Positions 1 to 7,163 of a stretch of 18,852 nt of DNA are shown piece by piece. Source of the DNA: Clostridiales bacterium (lineage in GTDB: Bacteria > Bacillota > Clostridia > Oscillospirales > Acutalibacteraceae). The stretch covers positions 1 to 18,852 of the forward strand of contig JAJBVC010000179.1 of the NCBI GenBank assembly GCA_020860025.1. Direction: 5' to 3'. The position numbers were made by a program, and so were the translations under genes. The first letter of the stretch is position 1, and every line of letters starts with the position of its first letter. The notes beneath the pieces are model-generated. The model was not told the DNA's origin and made no database searches. It saw nothing but the letters and a program-made list of their open reading frames with translations.

Positions 1-149
1 GACTGTTGATACAGTAAATTTTAAATTCATTTTAATAATACACCTATTTCATTTTACTTTCAAGATACTGTTGTAAAAAACGCTCTTTTATTATAAATAT
101 CATTATGATTTTGATTATTTACCTGTTGTATTGCGAAATTTTTTAATAC

Positions 150-178
150 TTGCAAATATTTATTTTATGTGATATATT
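150..178 (+). promoter_or_regulatory. candidate sigma-A promoter of the LRR surface protein
   Basis: TTGCAA at 150-155 and TATATT at 173-178 are separated by 17 bases, close to the vegetative consensus. They lie about 30 bases upstream of the likely start. The surrounding 1-192 stretch is very AT-rich, so chance matches are expected. Apart from a 5-bp inverted repeat at 2-15, nothing else is evident in this non-coding leader. Confidence 0.4.
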
Positions 179-210
179 ATGAATGAGATATTATGGAGGG
201 AGTGTTTCAT

Positions 211-2676
211 TTGAAAAATAAAAGAATAACCTCAATGCTGCTTTCACTTGCCATTATAGTAAGTACATTGTTTTGCTTTGACATTGCTATAGTTAAGGCG
301 GCAACAAGCGGCAGCTGTGGTGCTACGGGCTCAAGTGTAACGTGGGTCTATGACGAGGATACGACTACTCTTACTTTAAGCGGAAGCGGTTCCACTAAGG
401 ATTACGGCACAACTTCTTTAAACAGACCCGGTTGGTATGATTATAAATCTGTTATTACTACCGTTGTTGTTGAAGAGGGAATTACAACAATTGGCTGTCT
501 TAATTTTTATCAGTTTACAGCGCTTACATCTGTTTCGCTCCCAAGTACGTTAACTACAATTAAAGGCGGTACTCTCGGTTATGGAGCGTTTGCGGAATGC
601 ACCGCTTTAACTTCTATTGAATTGCCGTCTAATTTAACGACCATCGGCGCAATGGCATTTAAAGGCTGTACCGCTTTGACAAGTATAACTTTTCCCGACA
701 GCCTTACATCTCTTGGTGAATATGCGTTTCAGGATTGCTCAAGTCTTACATCTGTTACATACGGAACAGGACTTACATCAACCGGCGTAGGCGCATTTTA
801 TGATGCCGGTGTTAAAAATATTACGTTTTCATCAACAATAACAGCTGTTGATTCGTGGTCGTTTTACGGCTGTAAAATGACTTCTGTTGAACTGCCTGAA
901 ACTATTACAAGTATAGGTACTCGTGCATTTGCCAACTGTACTTTTATTTCTTCCGCAACGATTTATAATGCTAACTGTACATTTGAAGGAATTGTTGGTG
1001 AAGACCCGTTTAACGGTTCCAATCAGTCGCTTACAATTTACGGCCACAGCAGTTCAACAGCACAGACGTATGCTGAAGAAAAAGGTTATGATTTCGTATC
1101 TATTGATTCGTGCGACCACGAAACTACGTATGAGGTTGTAACTCTTGAGCCAACGTGTACCGAGGAGGGCACAACTACACAAGTTTGTGAAAACTGCGGT
1201 TTCGTTGTATCGGAAACAACTTTGGCTGCTTTAGGTCATACTTGGACTGTTGTTGAAACTGTTGATAATACAGAAACTGACGGTCATATATACACATCAA
1301 GCGTTTGCGATACCTGCGGTGAAACATTGGACGAAATAACTCATGTGTCATACGTTGAGGGTTATTACGAATATACAAATACAGCAACCTGTACACGTGC
1401 CGGTATCGAAACGTATACCTGCCTTGTTGACGGCTGCGGAAGCGTTACAAGAAGCGTAGCGTCAAAAGGAAATCATCAGGTAGATGAGTATACGGTTACG
1501 GCAGAACCGACTTGTACAACAGACGGCTCGCAGGAGGGTGTATGTACAGTTTGCGGCGAAACCGTTACTGAAACTATCGCAGCTACAGGTCATACTAACG
1601 AATATGTTGAATCTCTCGATAATACAGCAGAGGACGGTCATACATATGATATTTACTTGTGCAGTGTCTGTGGCGAGCAAACGATTACAGCTACTCATGC
1701 TGAATGGCTTGACGACTATTATACTTCAACCGTAGTAACAGAACCCGGATGTGTTATAAGCGGATTGCAGCGTGATACTTGTTCTATTTGCGGTGAAACA
1801 AGATACGTTACTATTGCGGCAACCGGTCAGCATGATTGGGTTGTTACAACATCAACCGATGCAACTTGTACAGCAAGGGGTACAACTTATTATGCCTGCT
1901 CAAACTGTTCAATGACTAAGGTTGAATATACAGAAGCGCTCGGTCACGATTATGTTTTGCAGGAAGACAGCAGTGTTGACCCTACCTGTACAACAGCCGG
2001 TTATAATGTGTATAAATGCTCACGTTGTTCAGCGGCAAATAATGTAGTTGTCAGTGCTACCGGTCATACTGCCGACCCGCTTAATTATACAATCAATTCG
2101 GAAGCAACCTGTACCGAAGAAGGCAGTGCAACTTCTGTTTGTACTGTTTGCGGTGAAAGCTTTGATATTGTTTTGACAGCGTTAGGTCATAATTATGAAA
2201 ATGTTATAACGGAAATTGAAGATATGCCCGGTCACTCGCTTTCAACTCCTACCTGTACAAGGTGCGGTTATACGGATTCTGCCGAAACTGTACATGATGA
2301 ATGGATTGAGGGAGATTATACGACTACCGTTATTACGGAAGGCTCGTGTACCGTTGCAAGAGTAACGAGAGATACGTGTTCCTATTGCTCGCTGACAAGG
2401 ACTAATACAACAGCAGCTACAGGACATCAGTATGTATTTGACGGTGTTTTGGATGACGGTACGCTCAGTTATACCTGTTCTGTATGTTCAAATAATATAA
2501 CAAGAACACCGACTACACTTTTAGTTTTGTGGAATTCCAGTTATATAAATACCGCTCCCGAAGATACAACGTACGGTTATCTGTTTGAAACTGTACCTGA
2601 CGGTATAATTAACGCAAAGGATTACAGCATAATTTCAAAAGCTAATAAAGCCTATACAGTTACAACATCTAACTAA
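211..2676 (+). CDS. secreted BspA-like LRR protein with cysteine-rich CxxC repeats and degenerate dockerin-like C-terminus
   Basis: I chose TTG at 211 because GGAGGGAG (195-202) sits just upstream and the product then opens with a signal peptide: MKNKR, a hydrophobic stretch, and a likely cut after VKA near residue 30. An in-frame ATG at 193 gives 827 residues but has no ribosome binding site. Residues ~31-300 carry BspA-type (LRR_5) repeats with the recurring pattern LTSIELPSNLTTIGAMAF. Residues ~301-765 hold about twelve 25-30-residue units, most with a TCT..C-x2-C..GH pattern. The tail has DGIINAKD at 797-804, resembling half of a type I dockerin repeat but with poor first calcium-loop positions. 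No sortase motif or transmembrane anchor is visible at the C-terminus. Proteins of this kind are usually exported and thought to mediate adhesion or carbohydrate/protein contact; the ligand here is unknown. The gene is monocistronic, bounded by its own promoter and terminator. Confidence 0.85.
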   Translation: MKNKRITSMLLSLAIIVSTLFCFDIAIVKAATSGSCGATGSSVTWVYDEDTTTLTLSGSGSTKDYGTTSLNRPGWYDYKSVITTVVVEEGITTIGCLNFYQFTALTSVSLPSTLTTIKGGTLGYGAFAECTALTSIELPSNLTTIGAMAFKGCTALTSITFPDSLTSLGEYAFQDCSSLTSVTYGTGLTSTGVGAFYDAGVKNITFSSTITAVDSWSFYGCKMTSVELPETITSIGTRAFANCTFISSATIYNANCTFEGIVGEDPFNGSNQSLTIYGHSSSTAQTYAEEKGYDFVSIDSCDHETTYEVVTLEPTCTEEGTTTQVCENCGFVVSETTLAALGHTWTVVETVDNTETDGHIYTSSVCDTCGETLDEITHVSYVEGYYEYTNTATCTRAGIETYTCLVDGCGSVTRSVASKGNHQVDEYTVTAEPTCTTDGSQEGVCTVCGETVTETIAATGHTNEYVESLDNTAEDGHTYDIYLCSVCGEQTITATHAEWLDDYYTSTVVTEPGCVISGLQRDTCSICGETRYVTIAATGQHDWVVTTSTDATCTARGTTYYACSNCSMTKVEYTEALGHDYVLQEDSSVDPTCTTAGYNVYKCSRCSAANNVVVSATGHTADPLNYTINSEATCTEEGSATSVCTVCGESFDIVLTALGHNYENVITEIEDMPGHSLSTPTCTRCGYTDSAETVHDEWIEGDYTTTVITEGSCTVARVTRDTCSYCSLTRTNTTAATGHQYVFDGVLDDGTLSYTCSVCSNNITRTPTTLLVLWNSSYINTAPEDTTYGYLFETVPDGIINAKDYSIISKANKAYTVTTSN
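1111..2500 (+). repeat. tandem cysteine-rich coding repeats (about 12 units)
   Basis: This is a protein-level repeat inside the LRR gene. The common type has C, nine residues, C-x2-C, about 12-13 residues, then H (for example PTCTEEG..CENCG..ALGH). A second type replaces the first Cys by His: DGH, six residues, C-x2-C, about eight residues, H. Types alternate irregularly, and the last unit is a half with only C-x2-C. One unit has C-x4-C (CLVDGC). DNA identity between units is modest, so the array is old rather than freshly amplified. Confidence 0.8.
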
Positions 2677-2682
2677 TCAAAC

Positions 2683-2718
2683 GGATTACCTGATTTTTGT
2701 CGGGTAATCCATTTTTTT
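2683..2718 (+). terminator. rho-independent terminator after the LRR gene
   Basis: An 11-bp stem pairs 2683-2693 with 2700-2710, with one G-T wobble. It has a six-base loop and is followed by seven T residues at 2712-2718. It begins seven bases after the LRR stop codon and separates that gene from the pyrH cluster. Confidence 0.92.
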
Positions 2719-2729
2719 AATTTATACTC

Positions 2730-2758
2730 TTTACTTTATTTGTAATTTATATTATTAT
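2730..2758 (+). promoter_or_regulatory. candidate promoter of the pyrH-frr cluster
   Basis: TTTACT (2730-2735) and TATTAT (2753-2758) are 17 bases apart, just downstream of the terminator and about 30 bases before pyrH. The -35 matches consensus at only four of six positions and the background is AT-rich, so the call rests mainly on position. Confidence 0.35.
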
Positions 2759-2788
2759 ATATAAAAATAAGATTTTGGAGGGCGAATT

Positions 2789-3496
2789 ATGAGTATCGCT
2801 TACAAAAGAATATTGTTAAAACTCAGCGGTGAGGTGCTTGCAGGGTCCAAAGGCACAGGTATCGACACCGAAACGGTAATCAAAATATGCAAGTCTGTAA
2901 AAAAGGTTGCCGATATGGGCGCTGAAGTCGGAATCGTTGTCGGCGGCGGAAACTTTTGGCGTGGCAGAACAAGTGAGCATATGGACAGAACGAGAGCAGA
3001 TCATATCGGAATGCTTGCAACAGCAATGAATTCACTTGCACTTTGTGATGCACTTGAACAGCTCGGTGCAATAGTTCGTGTTCAGACAGCCATTGAAATG
3101 CGTCAGATTGCCGAGCCGTATATCAGAAATAAAGCCGTTCGTCATTTTGAAAAGGGCAGAATTGTTATTTTCGGCTGCGGAACAGGTTCGCCTTTCTTTT
3201 CAACAGACACTGCTGCCGCACTTCGTGCCGTAGAAATCAATGCGGACGTTTTGCTTAAAGCAACAAATGTTGACGGCGTTTATGACAAAGACCCAAATAA
3301 ATTTGATGATGCTGTTAAGTTTGACGAGGTAACATTCAGAGATGTACTCGCTCACGACATTAAGGTTATGGATTCCACAGCGTTTTCACTTTGTAAAGAC
3401 AATGATTTGTCTATTCTTGTTTTCGATTTATCAGACCCTGACAATATTGTAAAAGCCGTTCAGGGCGAAACAATCGGCACTTTAGTCAGAAATTGA
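2789..3496 (+). CDS. pyrH: UMP kinase
   Basis: PyrH phosphorylates UMP to UDP with ATP in the cytoplasm, the step that commits pyrimidine to nucleotide, cell-wall and nucleic acid synthesis. The 235 residues match the usual bacterial length, and the protein belongs to the amino acid kinase family rather than the eukaryotic UMP/CMP kinase family. Visible family motifs are YKRILLKLSGE at the N-terminus, the glycine-rich VVGGGNFWRG, a CGTGSPFFSTDTAA phosphate-binding segment (GGTGNPFF is commoner), and KATNVDGVYDKDP near residue 165. GGAGGG at 2777-2782 is six bases before the ATG. It is the first gene of the housekeeping run, 32 bases before frr, the conserved pairing seen in most bacteria. Confidence 0.97.
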   Translation: MSIAYKRILLKLSGEVLAGSKGTGIDTETVIKICKSVKKVADMGAEVGIVVGGGNFWRGRTSEHMDRTRADHIGMLATAMNSLALCDALEQLGAIVRVQTAIEMRQIAEPYIRNKAVRHFEKGRIVIFGCGTGSPFFSTDTAAALRAVEINADVLLKATNVDGVYDKDPNKFDDAVKFDEVTFRDVLAHDIKVMDSTAFSLCKDNDLSILVFDLSDPDNIVKAVQGETIGTLVRN

Positions 3497-3528
3497 TTGA
3501 TATAATAATTTAAGAGAGGAATAAATTT

Positions 3529-4083
3529 ATGAATACTTTATTTGAAAAAACTAAGGATAAGATGGAAAAATGCCTTGACTCACTTGAAAGGGATTATTCA
3601 TCAATTCGTGCAGGACGTGCTAACCCGTCAATTCTTGATAAGGTTATGGTCGATTACTATGGTGTTCCGACGCCGGTTAATCAAATGGCTGCTGTCAGCG
3701 TGCCCGAAGCAAGACTTCTTGTCGTTCAGCCTTGGGACGCTTCAACATTAAAAGATATTGAAAAGGCTATTAACATTGCTGATATTGGAATAAATCCTCA
3801 AAATGACGGCAAGGTTATAAGACTTTCTTTTCCACAGCTTACCGAGGAACATCGTAAATCTCTTCAAAAGGATGTTTCTAAGCGTGGAGAAGAGGCAAAA
3901 GTGGCAATCCGTAATGTTCGCCGTGACGCTATGGACGAACTTAAAAAGATGAAAAAGAATAGCGAAATCACCGAAGATGACCAAAAAGACGGTGAGAAAA
4001 AGCTTCAGGATATTACTGATGATTATATCAAGCAGTCGGAAAATATCACAAAGAAGAAAGAGGAAGAAATTATTTCTCTTTAA
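3529..4083 (+). CDS. frr: ribosome recycling factor
   Basis: RRF works with EF-G to split post-termination ribosomes from mRNA. The 184-residue length is essentially that of the family. The N-terminal helix (MEKCLDSLERDYSSIRAGRANPSILD) and the central PVNQMAAVSVPEARLLVVQPWD segment are typical, followed by INPQNDGKVIRLSFPQLTEEHR and a long charged, lysine/glutamate-rich helix to the end. This gives the usual two-domain, three-helix-bundle architecture. AGAGAGGA (3513-3520) lies eight bases upstream of the ATG. It follows pyrH by 32 bases and probably shares its transcript. A 295-base structured spacer then separates it from uppS. Confidence 0.97.
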   Translation: MNTLFEKTKDKMEKCLDSLERDYSSIRAGRANPSILDKVMVDYYGVPTPVNQMAAVSVPEARLLVVQPWDASTLKDIEKAINIADIGINPQNDGKVIRLSFPQLTEEHRKSLQKDVSKRGEEAKVAIRNVRRDAMDELKKMKKNSEITEDDQKDGEKKLQDITDDYIKQSENITKKKEEEIISL

Positions 4084-4090
4084 TCTCTTT

Positions 4091-4188
4091 CTTTATTGAC
4101 AGACTTGAGAATGTCAAGAAAGTAGTCAGAATTAAGCATTTTGGGAGGATTGCTGTACGATTGTACTGCTTCCGAGCAAAAGGCTTAA
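4091..4188 (+). other. structured non-coding segment downstream of frr
   Basis: Two foldable elements lie in the frr-uppS spacer. The first pairs 4091-4101 with 4112-4122 (ten pairs, one A/G mismatch, ten-base loop). The second is a composite stem: TTAAGC 4132-4137 with GCTTAA 4183-4188, TTTT 4139-4142 with AAAA 4178-4181, GGAGG 4144-4148 with CTTCC 4169-4173 including one G-T pair, and GTAC 4155-4158 with GTAC 4163-4166 around a GATT loop. I do not recognise a named riboswitch or small RNA class. GAGC at 4174-4177 can instead pair with GCTC at 4192-4195, so alternative folds exist. It could be a 3' UTR structure, a processed RNA or an attenuator. Confidence 0.4.
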
Positions 4189-4195
4189 AACGCTC

Positions 4196-4229
4196 AAAAG
4201 TGCCGAAAAATCGGTTTCTTGGCACTTTT
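4196..4229 (+). terminator. probable rho-independent terminator between frr and uppS
   Basis: AAAAGTGCC (4196-4204) pairs perfectly with GGCACTTTT (4221-4229) around a 16-base loop, which itself can form CCGA/TCGG. The T tract is short and lies within the stem, so termination may be partial, or the element may act in both directions. Confidence 0.55.
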
Positions 4230-4332
4230 AAATCATTGTTATTTAATACGATTTTATTTTTGAGATATAAAAACAGAACGATACTTATATTTTACAATAC
4301 GAGCGTGGTTATGACACTTTATTGACGGACTG

Positions 4333-4351
4333 GGGCGACAAACAGTCGCCC
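4333..4351 (+). promoter_or_regulatory. GC-rich hairpin in the uppS leader
   Basis: GGGCGAC (4333-4339) and GTCGCCC (4345-4351) form a perfect 7-bp stem with an AAACA loop, 13 bases before the AAGGAGG of uppS. Two competing short stems overlap it: GACTG 4328-4332 with CAGTC 4343-4347, and ACAGT 4342-4346 with ACTGT 4356-4360. No T tract follows, so it is not a terminator. A role in expression of uppS is inference from position. Confidence 0.35.
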
Positions 4352-4378
4352 TATAACTGTATTAAGGAGGTGCTGTCA

Positions 4379-5095
4379 ATGGCAGCTTTTTCCAAAAAAA
4401 ATAAAAATGATAATAATTATACCATCTTGCCGAAGCATTTAGGAATTATTATGGACGGTAACGGCAGATGGGCTAAAAAAAGAGCGCTCCCTCGTTCGGC
4501 AGGTCATAAGGCAGGAGCAAACGTCTTTCGCACAATCAGCAAGGAATGTGAACGGCTTGGTATTGAGTATGTAACATTTTATGCCTTTTCAACCGAAAAC
4601 TGGAAACGTCCTAAAGAAGAAGTCGACGCTTTGATGAATCTTTTTATGGACTATTTGCTTGAGGCTAAAAGCGATATGACTAAAGCCGGAAACAGCAGGA
4701 TAATATTTATCGGCGAGCGAGAGGGAATTTCTCAGGAGCTTCTTGACCTAATGGACGAAGCTGAAGAGGAAACCAAATCTCATACAGGCACAACGGTTTA
4801 CCTTGCAATCAACTACGGCGGAAGACAGGAAATTGTAAGTGCTGTAAATAAGCTGATTAAAAGTGGTAAAACTCAAATCTCAGAGGACGATATTTCTAAT
4901 TCTTTATATACAGTTCCTGATTGTGACTTAATAATCAGACCGAGTGGTGAGGAGAGATTGTCAAATTTCTTGCTTTGGCAGGCGGCGTACAGTGAATTTT
5001 GGTACAGTAATGTACTTTGGCCCGATTTTAAGGTGGATGATTTACATTCTGCACTTCGTGAATTTGAAAAGAGAAACCGTCGTTTTGGAGGATAA
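4379..5095 (+). CDS. uppS: isoprenyl transferase (undecaprenyl diphosphate synthase)
   Basis: UppS adds isopentenyl units in cis to farnesyl-PP to make the C55 carrier lipid used for peptidoglycan and wall polymers. ATG 4379 was chosen because a near-perfect AAGGAGGTG lies at 4364-4372; this gives 238 residues, normal for the family. A longer frame from 4322 would translate the leader hairpin. Motifs include the diphosphate-binding HLGIIMDGNGRWAKKR with catalytic Asp26, FYAFSTENWKRPKEEV, LAINYGGRQEIV, and a C-terminal DLIIRPSGEERLSNFLLW. That last block usually reads RTSGE or RTGGE, so the proline is a mild oddity, while the Arg, Gly-Glu and Ser positions are kept. The stop is followed within four bases by cdsA, so translation of the two is probably coupled. 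Confidence 0.95.
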   Translation: MAAFSKKNKNDNNYTILPKHLGIIMDGNGRWAKKRALPRSAGHKAGANVFRTISKECERLGIEYVTFYAFSTENWKRPKEEVDALMNLFMDYLLEAKSDMTKAGNSRIIFIGEREGISQELLDLMDEAEEETKSHTGTTVYLAINYGGRQEIVSAVNKLIKSGKTQISEDDISNSLYTVPDCDLIIRPSGEERLSNFLLWQAAYSEFWYSNVLWPDFKVDDLHSALREFEKRNRRFGG

Positions 5096-5098
5096 GTG

Positions 5099-5971
5099 AT
5101 GAAGCAAAGAGTTATTACAGCCGTTTGTCTGCTTGCGGTTTTGGCTGTTGTAGTTTGGCAGATTGATACGCCGATTCTTGTGATTGCGGTTGCATTTCTT
5201 TCTGCCGTAGCAAGTATTGAAATTATGAAATGTGCAAATGTTCAAAATACATTTATCAAAGTGGTCGGTACTGCTTTTTCGGCTTGCTTTCCTTTCTTTG
5301 CAAGCAGTGAGGTACTAACTCCTTTGGTATCAGCAGACGTATGGGGCAACGTTATCGGATTTATTCCGAATATAGTTTATATAATTGCGCTTTGCCTTGT
5401 CTTTCTTCTTGCAATGCTTAAGGGTTATGCATATACAACATTCGAGGACGTTGCAATCAGTATTTTTGCAAGCGTTATAGTTCCTTACGGCTTTAGTATT
5501 TTTATACGTCTTAGGGATATGTTTGATAATGAACAGTTTGGAATTTATCTTATTTTCTATGCGCTTATTTGCGCTCTCGCAACAGATACAGGCGCTCAGC
5601 TGACAGGTATGGCAATAGGCAAGCATAAAATGTCGCCTAATATATCTCCGAAGAAAACTGTTGAAGGTTCAATCGGAGGAATTGTTTTCAGCTTTATTCT
5701 CACTGCTGTTGCGCTTACAATATATAATAAGGTTGCTATCGTACCGCTTGATAAATCTATGGCGACGGTTTTGCTCGTTGCCTGTGTACCTGTATCGGTT
5801 ATGAGTATGATGGGCGATTTGTCTGCGTCTGTACTAAAACGTAATTTCGGTGTTAAAGATTTTGGTAAAATCTTTCCCGGTCACGGCGGTGTAATGGATC
5901 GTATGGATTCAACACTGTTCACCTTGCCGTGTACATATGTAATTGCGCTTATTACCAAAAATATTTTATGA
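5099..5971 (+). CDS. cdsA: phosphatidate cytidylyltransferase (CDP-diglyceride synthase)
   Basis: CdsA is an integral membrane enzyme that converts phosphatidic acid and CTP to CDP-diacylglycerol, the precursor of phosphatidylglycerol and other phospholipids. The 290 residues hold many hydrophobic segments. The family signature is clear near the C-terminus: SVLKRNFGVKDFGKIFPGHG followed by GVMDRMDS, with the metal-binding Asp pair. Upstream, CALATDTGAQLTG and SPKKTVEGSIGG are also typical. ATG 5099 has GGAGG at 5087-5091, inside the end of uppS; an adjacent GTG at 5096 would add one residue. The uppS-cdsA-dxr-rseP order is widely conserved in Firmicutes. Confidence 0.95.
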   Translation: MKQRVITAVCLLAVLAVVVWQIDTPILVIAVAFLSAVASIEIMKCANVQNTFIKVVGTAFSACFPFFASSEVLTPLVSADVWGNVIGFIPNIVYIIALCLVFLLAMLKGYAYTTFEDVAISIFASVIVPYGFSIFIRLRDMFDNEQFGIYLIFYALICALATDTGAQLTGMAIGKHKMSPNISPKKTVEGSIGGIVFSFILTAVALTIYNKVAIVPLDKSMATVLLVACVPVSVMSMMGDLSASVLKRNFGVKDFGKIFPGHGGVMDRMDSTLFTLPCTYVIALITKNIL

Positions 5972-6017
5972 TTTATAAAGTTACATTTATTTTAATATAA
6001 TGAATTACGGTGTTAAA

Positions 6018-7163
6018 ATGAAGAAAATTTCACTGCTCGGCTCAACAGGTTCAATCGGAACGCAGAGCCTTGATGTTTGCAGAATGCACGGCTATGAAGT
6101 AAAGTGCCTCACTGCAAATTCAAATGTTAATTTAATGGAAAATCAGGTGCGTGAATTTAAGCCTGATTTAGTATGTATGATGAACGAAGATGCCGCCAAG
6201 GATTTAAAAACAAAAATCGGCGACACATCTTCAAAAGTTGTTGCCGGAATGGACGGTCTGATTGAGTGCGCCGTTTATGGCGGTGCCGATACGGTCTTAA
6301 ATTCAGTTGTCGGAATGGTTGGACTTTGCCCGACTCTTGAGGCTATCAAAGCAAAAAAGACTATCGCTCTCGCCAATAAGGAAACTTTAGTTGCGGGAGG
6401 TAATCTTGTAACAAATCTTGCTAAGGAAAATTCAGTTTCAATTCTTCCGGTTGATAGTGAACATTCGGCAATTTTCCAGTCGATGCAGGGAATGCCAAAC
6501 AAAAAAGCGATTAAAAAAATTATATTAACCGCTTCGGGTGGCCCTTTTTTCGGTAAAAAAATTAATGAGCTTGAAAATGTGACGGCTGCCGACGCTTTAA
6601 AGCATCCGAATTGGGATATGGGTGCAAAAATTACTATTGACTCTGCCACAATGATGAATAAGGGTCTTGAGTTTATTGAAGCAAAATGGCTTTTTGATAT
6701 GCCAAATGATGATATTGAAATTGTTGTTCACCGTGAATCTGTCGTTCATTCGGCTATTGTTTATCAGGATAATTCGATGATAGCACAGCTTGGAGTTCCA
6801 GATATGCGTATTCCTATTCAATATGCTCTTACTTATCCCGAACGTCTGCCGAGTCCTGTTTCAGAGCTTTCTCTTGCAGATTACGGCAAATTGACTTTTT
6901 ATGAGCCTGATTATGATACGTTCAAGTGTATTAATGTTTGCAAAAATGCTATTGAACTCGGTGGACTTCACCCGGCAGCGGCTAACGGAGCAAATGAAGA
7001 AAGTGTGCGTTTATTCTTAAACGGTAAAATTAAATTTACAGATATTGCATATCTTAATAATGAGGCAATGCTTAATGCTCCCGATGTTCAGGATTTTACT
7101 CTTGACGATGTGCTGAAAGCGGACAGAGCGGCAAGAAATTATGTTATTGAGGCGGTCAAGTGA
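6018..7163 (+). CDS. dxr: 1-deoxy-D-xylulose 5-phosphate reductoisomerase
   Basis: Dxr (IspC) makes 2-C-methyl-D-erythritol 4-phosphate from DXP using NADPH, the committed step of the MEP isoprenoid pathway. The NADPH-binding LLGSTGSIGTQSLDV is at the N-terminus. Metal and substrate motifs follow: LPVDSEHSAIFQS, TASGGPF, HPNWDMGAKITIDSATMMNK, VVHRESVVHSAIVY and PDMRIPIQYALTYPER. ATG 6018 gives 381 residues and the family-typical MKKISLLGSTG start, with a weak GGTG at 6009-6012. An in-frame ATG at 6000 adds six residues and has no ribosome binding site. It feeds the same pathway as ispG two genes downstream and supplies precursors for UppS upstream. Its stop overlaps the GTG start of rseP. Confidence 0.95.
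   Translation: MKKISLLGSTGSIGTQSLDVCRMHGYEVKCLTANSNVNLMENQVREFKPDLVCMMNEDAAKDLKTKIGDTSSKVVAGMDGLIECAVYGGADTVLNSVVGMVGLCPTLEAIKAKKTIALANKETLVAGGNLVTNLAKENSVSILPVDSEHSAIFQSMQGMPNKKAIKKIILTASGGPFFGKKINELENVTAADALKHPNWDMGAKITIDSATMMNKGLEFIEAKWLFDMPNDDIEIVVHRESVVHSAIVYQDNSMIAQLGVPDMRIPIQYALTYPERLPSPVSELSLADYGKLTFYEPDYDTFKCINVCKNAIELGGLHPAAANGANEESVRLFLNGKIKFTDIAYLNNEAMLNAPDVQDFTLDDVLKADRAARNYVIEAVK

Noticed and set aside
1..15. Inverted repeat ACTGT-TGAT-ACAGT at the left edge
   Set aside because: Only five base pairs with no T tract directly after it; the upstream gene is outside the window, so it cannot be called a terminator or an operator.
1111..2500. Regularly spaced similar segments that could suggest a CRISPR or DNA repeat array
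   Set aside because: The periodicity is at protein level (Cys/His units in one open frame); the DNA units vary in length and sequence.
4096..4124. TTGACA at 4096-4101 as a promoter -35
   Set aside because: No -10-like hexamer lies 15-19 bases downstream (the sequence there is AAAGTAGTCAG); TTGACA is better explained as one arm of the hairpin with TGTCAA.
4322..4378. Upstream extension of UppS from the TTG at 4322
   Set aside because: It would translate the GC-rich leader hairpin and lacks a ribosome binding site, while ATG 4379 has a near-perfect one and gives the family's usual length.
5996..6001. TATAAT just before dxr as a promoter
   Set aside because: There is no acceptable -35 at 15-19 bases upstream in this AT-rich gap, and dxr is most simply read from the uppS-cdsA transcript.
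6275..6649. Open 124-codon frame on the minus strand inside dxr
   Set aside because: It lies wholly within a clearly conserved gene, shows no family motif and has no ribosome binding site context; it is a shadow frame.
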